A DNA stretch of 64,000 nt from contig JANYLM010000024.1 in assembly GCA_025357835.1 (NCBI GenBank), positions 62,001 to 126,000 of the forward strand, written 5' to 3'. This document shows, piece after piece, positions 57,729 to 64,000 of this stretch. Positions within the stretch are counted from its first letter, which is position 1, and the number at the start of each line of letters is the position of its first letter. The DNA comes from Gammaproteobacteria bacterium. Its GTDB lineage: Bacteria; Pseudomonadota; Gammaproteobacteria; Steroidobacterales; Steroidobacteraceae. The notes under the pieces were generated by a model, which saw only the letters and a program-made list of their open reading frames with translations, was not told the origin of the DNA and did no database searches. The position numbers were made by a program, and so were the translations under genes.

Positions 57729-59057
57729 GTGGTCCCGCAGCGCAAATTCGAGGCCCGCCCGGCGCGTAGCGTGACTGGAGCGCTGGTCGTTCCGGGCGAT
57801 AAATCCATTTCACATCGCTCGCTGATGTTGTCCGGGATCGCGGAGGGCGCGAGCGAAGTCACCGGATTTCTGGCGAGCGAGGATTGCTTGGCGACTTTGA
57901 GCGCCATGCGTGCTTTAGGCGTGCATATCGAGCAACTAAGTCCCACGCACGTGGTGATTCGCGGGGTGGGCTTGCGGGGCTTGCGCGACGCGGGCTTCGC
58001 CCTCGACATGGGCAATGCGGGCACGGCCATGCGCCTGTTCACCGGCTTGTTGTCGGCGCAATCCTTCAATTCGCGATTGATAGGCGATGCGTCGCTCATG
58101 CAGCGCCCGATGGAAAGGGTTGCCAAACCGCTGCGCGAAATGGGGGCCGATGTGCGCACTCGCGCCGGCACACCGCCGGTGGATATCGGCGGCGGCCGCA
58201 GTCTGCAGGGCATTGTGTATGCCATGCCGGTGGCAAGCGCGCAGGTGAAGTCGGCGGTGCTGTTGGCCGCACTCTATGCCGATGGCGTTACCACCGTCAT
58301 CGCGCCGGGCATCAACCGCGACCATAGCGAGCGCATGCTCGCGAGTTGCGGAGTGCGGCTCGATATCGACGGCCTGTGCACCACGCTTCACCCGCCCAAA
58401 GCCTTGGTGAATCAGAAGCTCAATGTGCCCGGCGATTTTTCGTCCGCGGCATTTTTTATCGTTGCGGGACTGCTGGGCGCCTCGTCCGAGGGCTTGTTGA
58501 TTCAGAACGTGGGTTTGAATCCGACGCGCACGGGTCTGCTCGATATTTTACGCAGCATGGGCGGGGACATCGAGGTGCTGAATCGGCGCGAGAGCGGGGC
58601 CGAGCCGGTGGCGGACCTGAGGGTTCGCGCATCCGCGTTGCGGGGCGTCCAAGTTCCCGTGGAACTCGTGCCGCTGGCCATCGACGAGCTTCCGGTGCTG
58701 TTGATCGCCGCCGCCTGTGCCGTCGGCGAGACGGTGCTGACGGGAGCCGAAGAGCTGCGCGTCAAAGAGAGCGACCGAATTGCGGCCATGAGCGCCGGCC
58801 TTAAGTCCCTGGGGGTGGCGCACCAGGTGTTGCCCGACGGCATGCGAATCGAGGGCCGCGGCGAAGGCCCGGCGTTTAGCGGCGGCGAAATCGACAGTTT
58901 CGGCGACCACCGGATCGCCATGTCCTTTGCCGTTGCCAGCCTGCGGGCGGCCAAACCCATTTCGATTCGCGATGTGGCGAACGTGGCCACGTCGTTTCCG
59001 GGTTTCGTCGGCCTGGCGCGATCAGTGGGTCTTGATGTGTACGAGTCGGCTGAGTAG
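57729..59057 (+). CDS. aroA: 3-phosphoshikimate 1-carboxyvinyltransferase (EPSP synthase)
   Basis: 442 residues from GTG 57729. PGDKSISHRSLML, GNAGTAMRLFTG, and RVKESDRI-like LRVKESDRIAAM mark a bacterial EPSP synthase; the GNAGTA with Ala at the glyphosate-relevant position resembles class II enzymes. It makes EPSP in the shikimate pathway, feeding pheA just upstream. Six bases after pheA. Confidence 0.96.
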   Translation: MVPQRKFEARPARSVTGALVVPGDKSISHRSLMLSGIAEGASEVTGFLASEDCLATLSAMRALGVHIEQLSPTHVVIRGVGLRGLRDAGFALDMGNAGTAMRLFTGLLSAQSFNSRLIGDASLMQRPMERVAKPLREMGADVRTRAGTPPVDIGGGRSLQGIVYAMPVASAQVKSAVLLAALYADGVTTVIAPGINRDHSERMLASCGVRLDIDGLCTTLHPPKALVNQKLNVPGDFSSAAFFIVAGLLGASSEGLLIQNVGLNPTRTGLLDILRSMGGDIEVLNRRESGAEPVADLRVRASALRGVQVPVELVPLAIDELPVLLIAAACAVGETVLTGAEELRVKESDRIAAMSAGLKSLGVAHQVLPDGMRIEGRGEGPAFSGGEIDSFGDHRIAMSFAVASLRAAKPISIRDVANVATSFPGFVGLARSVGLDVYESAE

Positions 59058-59068
59058 GGGCGCCTAGG

Positions 59069-59758
59069 GTGAACAAAGTGCCGGTCATGACCATTGATGG
59101 TCCCTCGGGATCCGGCAAGGGCACGGTTAGCCGCGCCGCCGCAAAGGCGCTTGGGTGGGCGCTGCTCGATAGTGGTGCGTTATACCGTCTGGTTGCCCTG
59201 GCTGGCCGAAAGGCCGGCGTGAGCCTCGACGATGGGGCGGGATTGGCCCCATTGGCAGAGAAGCTCAATATAAGGTTCGGCTCCGGCGAAACCGGAGAAG
59301 AGCTGGTTTGGCTGGATGATGCGGAGGTCACGGGGGCCATTCGGACCGAAGAAGCGGGAAATGACGCGTCCAAGGTGGCCGCCCTGCCGGTGGTTCGCGC
59401 CGCGCTCCTGGAACGCCAGAGGCGATTTGCGGTACCCCCGGGGTTGGTGGCGGATGGGCGCGATATGGGCACCGTGGTATTCCCCCAGGCGGAGGTAAAG
59501 ATTTTTCTCACGGCAAGCGCGGCTGAACGGGCCGGCAGACGCCATAAGCAGTTGAAAGAAAAGGGGGTTGCTGCTACCCTTGCCGCCCTTTCGCTGGAGA
59601 TAGCGGAGCGTGATCTGCGCGATTCCACGCGCTCCGCCTCGCCTCTGGTCGCAAGCGCGGACGCGATCCTGCTGGATACGACGGGTATGGCCGTCGATGC
59701 GGTGGTCGAGCGCATCTTAGAAGTGGCCCGCGGGCGTCTGTCGAGTCAAGTTGAATAG
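59069..59758 (+). CDS. cmk: Cytidylate kinase
   Basis: 229 residues from GTG 59069. P-loop GPSGSGKGT at about 11-19, DSGALYR substrate motif, VADGRDMGTVVFP and SASPLVASADAILLDTT are diagnostic of CMP/dCMP kinase. It stands before rpsA as in most gammaproteobacteria. Confidence 0.96.
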   Translation: MNKVPVMTIDGPSGSGKGTVSRAAAKALGWALLDSGALYRLVALAGRKAGVSLDDGAGLAPLAEKLNIRFGSGETGEELVWLDDAEVTGAIRTEEAGNDASKVAALPVVRAALLERQRRFAVPPGLVADGRDMGTVVFPQAEVKIFLTASAAERAGRRHKQLKEKGVAATLAALSLEIAERDLRDSTRSASPLVASADAILLDTTGMAVDAVVERILEVARGRLSSQVE

Positions 59759-59853
59759 AAAATTTTGGTTGCGGCTTTCAGGGAATGATCGCCGTATTTT
59801 ATAGGTAACCCCTCGGGCACAAAGGAAGGTGCTAGGGAATAGTAAGAGAACAC

Positions 59854-61524
59854 ATGACAGAAAGTTTTGCGGAACTGTTCGAACAGAGCATCGCGAGCCA
59901 GCGCATTCGTCCTGGCACCATTCTTAACGGATTGATCGTCGAGGTAGGCCAGGACTACGTCATCGTCAATGTCGGATTGAAATCCGAGGCGGTAATTCCC
60001 GCCGATCAATTCAAGAACGAGAAGGGTGAGATCGAGGTCGTCGTCGGTGAAACCGTCGAAGTGGCCCTGGACAGTGTCGAGGATGGTTCCGGCGAAACCC
60101 GTCTCTCGCGCGAGAAGGCCAAGCGCGCCAGAACGTGGACGCGCCTCGAGACGGCCTTCGAGAAGCAAGAGGTGGTCATCGGCATTATCACGGGCCGGGT
60201 CAAGGGCGGCTTCACCGTCGAGATCGACAATGTGCGCGCGTTTTTGCCGGGTTCCCTCGTCGATGTGCGTCCGGTACGCGATCCGTCGTACCTGGAAAAC
60301 AAGCCGCTCGAATTCAAGGTGATCAAGCTCGACCAGAAGCGCAACAACGTGGTGGTGTCGCGTCGCGCGGTGGTAGAGCAGGAATACAGCGCCGAACGTT
60401 CCGCGCTGCTGGATAATTTGCAGGAGGGTGCGGCGGTCAAGGGTGTGGTGAAGAATCTCACCGACTACGGCGCCTTCGTGGATTTGGGCGGCATCGATGG
60501 ATTGCTGCATATCACCGATATGGCCTGGAAGCGCGTCAAGCATCCTTCCGAAGTGGTCAAGGTCGGTGAAGAAATCGATGTGCGGATTTTGAAGTTCGAT
60601 CGCGAACGCCAAAGAGTTTCTTTGGGCCTCAAACAGTTGGGCGCGGATCCGTGGCAGAACATCGCAAGGCGTTATCCCGCCAATACCCGCCTGTTCGGCA
60701 AGGTCACGAACATCGCCGACTACGGCTGCTTTGTCGAAATCGAAGAGGGCGTCGAAGGTCTGGTGCATGTCTCGGAAATGGATTGGACCAACAAGAATGT
60801 GAATCCCGCCAAGGTGGTTCATGTGGGTCAGGAGGTCGAGGTCATGGTGCTCGATATCGACGAGGAACGTCGTCGCATCAGCCTGGGCGTGAAGCAGTGC
60901 AAGACCAACCCGTGGAAGGAGTTCGCCGAGAACTACAACCGCGGCGACAAGGTCAGCGGTCAGATCAAGTCGATCACGGATTTCGGCATATTCATCGGGC
61001 TCGCCGGCGGTATCGACGGCCTGGTGCACTTGTCGGACATCTCCTGGGATATGCCGGGCGAAGAGGCCGTGCGCAGCTATCAAAAGGCGCAGCAGGTCGA
61101 TGCGATGGTGTTGTCCATCGATCCGGAGCGTGAGCGCATCAGCTTAGGCGTCAAACAGCTTGCGAAGGATCCATTCTCCGCATATATCGCCGAACATCCC
61201 AAGGGCAGCATCGTCACCGGTGTGGTGCGAGAAGTGGACGCGAAGGGAGCGGTCATCGATCTGGGCAATGGAGTCGACGGTCAGTTGCGGGCTTCCGAGC
61301 TATCGCGGGATCGCGTGGAAGACGCACGCCTGCTCCTCAAGGTGGGCGAGGAAGTCGAAGCGAAGTTTACGGGAGTGGATCGCAAGGGCCGCAGTATCTC
61401 CCTGTCGATCAAGGCGAAGGACATCCACGAGGAACAAGAAGCCATGCAAAATTATCGGACCGATTCACCGACCGGAACCAGCCTGGGAGATCTTCTCAAA
61501 GAACAAATCTCCGGCCAGGATTGA
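59854..61524 (+). CDS. rpsA: 30S ribosomal protein S1
   Basis: 556 residues with six S1 (OB-fold) domains in series, seen by repeats such as [62 protein letters not shown]. It brings mRNA to the ribosome. GGAAGG and AAGAGAA stretches precede the ATG. The 95-base leader after cmk has AT-rich boxes but no convincing promoter spacing. Confidence 0.97.
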   Translation: MTESFAELFEQSIASQRIRPGTILNGLIVEVGQDYVIVNVGLKSEAVIPADQFKNEKGEIEVVVGETVEVALDSVEDGSGETRLSREKAKRARTWTRLETAFEKQEVVIGIITGRVKGGFTVEIDNVRAFLPGSLVDVRPVRDPSYLENKPLEFKVIKLDQKRNNVVVSRRAVVEQEYSAERSALLDNLQEGAAVKGVVKNLTDYGAFVDLGGIDGLLHITDMAWKRVKHPSEVVKVGEEIDVRILKFDRERQRVSLGLKQLGADPWQNIARRYPANTRLFGKVTNIADYGCFVEIEEGVEGLVHVSEMDWTNKNVNPAKVVHVGQEVEVMVLDIDEERRRISLGVKQCKTNPWKEFAENYNRGDKVSGQIKSITDFGIFIGLAGGIDGLVHLSDISWDMPGEEAVRSYQKAQQVDAMVLSIDPERERISLGVKQLAKDPFSAYIAEHPKGSIVTGVVREVDAKGAVIDLGNGVDGQLRASELSRDRVEDARLLLKVGEEVEAKFTGVDRKGRSISLSIKAKDIHEEQEAMQNYRTDSPTGTSLGDLLKEQISGQD

Positions 61525-61601
61525 GAGGAATGGCTTGGCGCGGCGGTAGCGCCGCGCCCACCCTCTTTATTATGTCCAGCAGCGATGCCCACGGATCGAT
61601 A

Positions 61602-61904
61602 ATGACGAAATCGGAACTCATTGAGATCATTTCGGCCAAACAGAAGCACTTGCCGGCGAAGGACGTCGAACTCGCGGTCAAGCAGCTGCTGGAAATCATG
61701 AGCGATGCACTGGCGACGGGCGAGCGCATCGAGATTCGCGGCTTTGGCAGCTTTTCCCTGCATTTTCGGCCGCCTCGGCAGGGCCGAAACCCGAAGACCG
61801 GAGAGGCCGTCGCGCTTGCCGGCAAGCACGTGCCGCACTTCAAGCCCGGAAAGGATCTGCGCGAGCGGGTCAATGAAGGTGCGGATCTGCCGATCCGAGA
61901 TTAA
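61602..61904 (+). CDS. ihfB: Integration host factor beta subunit
   Basis: 100 residues from ATG 61602, the family start ([17 protein letters not shown]). DNA-bending arms GRNPKTGE and the [12 protein letters not shown] strand identify IHF-beta rather than HU. Follows rpsA as in enterobacteria and Xanthomonadales. An earlier ATG at 61572 in the same frame would add ten unsupported residues. Confidence 0.95.
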   Translation: MTKSELIEIISAKQKHLPAKDVELAVKQLLEIMSDALATGERIEIRGFGSFSLHFRPPRQGRNPKTGEAVALAGKHVPHFKPGKDLRERVNEGADLPIRD

Positions 61905-61930
61905 AGGGTGTTGGGCGGTCTGAAGGCTAA

Positions 61931-63073
61931 ATGACCGACCTACCGCTGCTGACTTGGGGCTTGGTGGTTGCGGCGTTGGTTCTCGGCATACTGGCCGGGC
62001 ACTTCGGCTGGGGTAGACGTTGGCCCGCCTCCCTCAAGCAGCTGCATCCCGATTATCTGGCCGGACTCGATTACCTCGTTACTGAGCAGCCCGACCGGGC
62101 GCTCGACATGTTCTTGAAGCTGATGGACGCCAACGCGGACACCATCGAGACTCATTTCGCCTTGGGTTCCCTGTATCGCCGCCGTGGGGAAGTGGAGCGC
62201 GCTATTCGCATCCACCAAAATTTATTGGCGCGCGATGCACTCGCCACCGAGCATCGCGAGCAGGCGCTGCTGGCGCTCGCACAGGATTATTTGTGTGCGG
62301 GGCTGCTTGATCGGGCTGAAGGTTTGTTTCAGCAAGTCAGCGAGGTGCCGCGCTTGCGCGCCAGTGCGCTCGATGCCCTGCGCCTGGTTTACGAACGCCA
62401 GCATGATTGGCAACAGGCGCTCGGCGCACATAGGCAACTGGCCCGCATCAAGGCCGCGCCGCCGCGCGTCGTCGCGGCCCACTATCTGTGCGAGCTGGCG
62501 ACGCTTGCGATCGAGAGCGACGATAACGTAGAGGCGCGGCGCCTGCTGCGCGAGGCCCGCGATGAAGTAAGGCAGTTTCCTCGGGCGGCACTGCTGCGTG
62601 CGCAGATCGCGGAGCGCGACGCGCAGCCGGAGTTGGCCATACGACTGTTGCGGCAGGCGCTAGCCGAATCACCGGAGCTGCTGCAGGATGAGTTGCCGCA
62701 CCTGCTCAAATTGGTGGAGCCGCAGGCGCGCGATGCGGTGCTTTCCGACCTCGTCGCACAAGCGGCGTCGCGCGGCTTCGGCGAACTAAAGCGTTTTGTA
62801 TTCGCCGCGATCGCGGCCAATTTGGCGGGCGCTGCACCGCTCCGCGCCTCGATAGAAGCGGTCATCTCGCAGGATGCGACACTGCAAGCCGTGTGGAGGG
62901 CGGATCCGGCGCAGTACGATCGTACGGCGCACGAGATCGGGGCGTTGCTGGCGCATGCTGAAAAGTATCGGTGCAATGAATGCGGCTATTCGGGGCGCAG
63001 CTTTTATTGGCATTGCCCGGCCTGTCATTCTTGGGATAGCTTTGAGACGCACGCCATCGTAAAGCTTCGATAG
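61931..63073 (+). CDS. lapB: Lipopolysaccharide assembly protein LapB (YciM)
   Basis: 380 residues: N-terminal membrane helix ([19 protein letters not shown]), TPR repeats across about 30-330, and a C-terminal rubredoxin-like zinc site (CNECGYSG...CPACHSW). LapB steers FtsH degradation of LpxC and so balances LPS synthesis. The small lapA usually before it is absent; the 26-base gap after ihfB leaves no room. Confidence 0.94.
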   Translation: MTDLPLLTWGLVVAALVLGILAGHFGWGRRWPASLKQLHPDYLAGLDYLVTEQPDRALDMFLKLMDANADTIETHFALGSLYRRRGEVERAIRIHQNLLARDALATEHREQALLALAQDYLCAGLLDRAEGLFQQVSEVPRLRASALDALRLVYERQHDWQQALGAHRQLARIKAAPPRVVAAHYLCELATLAIESDDNVEARRLLREARDEVRQFPRAALLRAQIAERDAQPELAIRLLRQALAESPELLQDELPHLLKLVEPQARDAVLSDLVAQAASRGFGELKRFVFAAIAANLAGAAPLRASIEAVISQDATLQAVWRADPAQYDRTAHEIGALLAHAEKYRCNECGYSGRSFYWHCPACHSWDSFETHAIVKLR

Positions 63074-63126
63074 CGTGTGAGAATTGTCTGACGGCGCACC
63101 TCGATGAAATCCGTTATTATTTCGCC

Positions 63127-64000
63127 ATGACATACAAAGCCGTCAAAACAGTCGTATTCCCTGTTGCCGGGCGCGGCACAAGGTTCCTCCCGGTCACCAA
63201 GGCCAGCCCGAAGGAAATGCTGCCGGTCGTCGACAAGCCGCTGATTCAGTATGCGGTTGATGAGGCACTTTCGGCGGGCGCCGACACGTTGGTCTTTATC
63301 ACCGGAAGTTCCAAGCGAGCCATCGAGGATCATTTCGACAGCAATGCCGAACTCGAGGCCGTGTTGCAAGCGCAAGGCAAGCAGGATTTGCTGGATACTC
63401 TGCGTGGGATTCTGCCGAGCTGGGCCTCCTGCGTGTACATCCGTCAATCGGCGCCGCTCGGCCTCGGCCATGCCGTGCTGTGCGCTCGCCCCGTCGTCGG
63501 CGATGCGCCCTTCATGGTGCATCTCGCGGATGATTTAATCGATGCAACCGTTCCCTGTCTCAAGCAGATGGTCGACGTATTCGCGACCTACGGGGGCAGC
63601 GTACTCGGTGTGCATAACGTGCCGAAGCAGGACACGGACAAGTACGGCATCGTGACGTTGGAGCGCAAGATCGCGCCGCGCGTAGGCAAGATATCGCACA
63701 TCGTGGAAAAGCCCAGGCCCGAGAATGCGGCAACCACGCTGGCGGTTGTCGGCCGCTATGTTCTTAGCGGCTCGATATTCGATGACCTTGCGAAAATCGG
63801 CCAGGGTGCGGGCGGCGAGATTCAGCTCACCGACGGCATTGCCCAGCTGATGCAGCGCGAACCGGTGTATGCCTTCGAATTCGAAGGCAAGCGCTACGAC
63901 TGCGGCAGCAAGCTCGGATACTTACAGGCCACCGTGGAGTACGGCCTGAAGCATCCGAGCTTGGGTTCTGAGTTCGCAGACTACCTGCGAGCTCTGGTTC
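63127..64000 (+). CDS. galU: UTP-glucose-1-phosphate uridylyltransferase, 3'-truncated by window edge
   Basis: 291 codons visible from ATG 63127, running off the end. Nucleotidyl motif [35 protein letters not shown], then LADDLID and [24 protein letters not shown] are typical. It makes UDP-glucose for LPS, exopolysaccharide and osmoadaptation. GalF-like paralogues are hard to exclude but the key motifs are complete. Confidence 0.95.
   Translation, partial: MTYKAVKTVVFPVAGRGTRFLPVTKASPKEMLPVVDKPLIQYAVDEALSAGADTLVFITGSSKRAIEDHFDSNAELEAVLQAQGKQDLLDTLRGILPSWASCVYIRQSAPLGLGHAVLCARPVVGDAPFMVHLADDLIDATVPCLKQMVDVFATYGGSVLGVHNVPKQDTDKYGIVTLERKIAPRVGKISHIVEKPRPENAATTLAVVGRYVLSGSIFDDLAKIGQGAGGEIQLTDGIAQLMQREPVYAFEFEGKRYDCGSKLGYLQATVEYGLKHPSLGSEFADYLRALV

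Noticed and set aside
59746-61083. 445-residue minus-strand open frame opposite rpsA
   Set aside because: Antisense shadow of the S1 repeats; Leu/His/Asp-rich with no family features.

Overview
This window reads as a chromosomal segment of a high-GC gammaproteobacterium related to Xanthomonadales / Nevskiales / Steroidobacterales. The support is gene order and family content: rimP-nusA-infB-rbfA-truB-rpsO-pnp, dksA-gluQ, smc-zipA-ligA, trpS-scpA-scpB-rluB and gyrA-serC-pheA-aroA-cmk-rpsA-ihfB-lapB are typical of that part of the tree, and PhaR, LpxL, TamB and ZipA point to a Gram-negative proteobacterium. I see no phage, insertion sequence, CRISPR array, rRNA or tRNA gene. Coding density is high and no gene-free stretch exceeds 300 bases.

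Positions 1-10.8 kb hold accessory and general metabolism: the 3' part of tamB, a secreted S10 serine carboxypeptidase, a PQQ-type beta-propeller dehydrogenase, an NCS1 nucleobase permease, a two-gene ABC-2 exporter, NAD-type isocitrate dehydrogenase and a DUF1415 protein that seems to start at ATT.

Positions 10.85-20.6 kb hold the most unusual part. A tight five-gene operon encodes a tryptophan tryptophylquinone (TTQ) amine dehydrogenase, closest to the aromatic amine dehydrogenase type (heavy chain, then light chain), a monohaem cytochrome c, a cytoplasmic-looking molybdopterin oxidoreductase and an APC-type amine/amino-acid permease. The maturation genes that separate the heavy and light chain genes in known clusters (E and D type), the dihaem MauG-type enzyme and a cupredoxin are all absent. 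A TauE/SafE transporter lies divergently upstream, and a histone-deacetylase/acetylpolyamine-amidohydrolase family gene and an LpxL-type acyltransferase run convergently downstream.

Positions 20.6-33 kb carry an RRM RNA-binding protein with a polyglycine tail and the rimP-to-pnp transcription/translation operon, with a strong promoter, a leader attenuator and three short-loop hairpins between infB and rbfA. phaR, gluQ, dksA and queF follow on the minus strand. Positions 33-46.6 kb carry chromosome maintenance and translation genes: smc-zipA-ligA, a PpiC-type lipoprotein, bolA, yciB, yciO, a site-2 protease, trpS (with a probable iron-sulfur motif), scpA, scpB and a catalytically degenerate RluB homologue. 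Positions 46.6-64 kb hold a MetX-like secreted hydrolase, yciK, a squalene-synthase-like protein, rmuC, ubiG, a degenerate MtaD-like amidohydrolase, gyrA, the serC-to-ihfB series, lapB and the 5' part of galU.

Three genes (gluQ, the squalene-synthase-like gene and ligA) each look one base short at a CC-T site where CCC would restore the frame. As ligA is normally essential, sequencing error is the simplest explanation. Several other genes keep their frame but have lost catalytic residues (RluB-like, MtaD-like, squalene-synthase-like), which looks like real conversion to non-catalytic roles.
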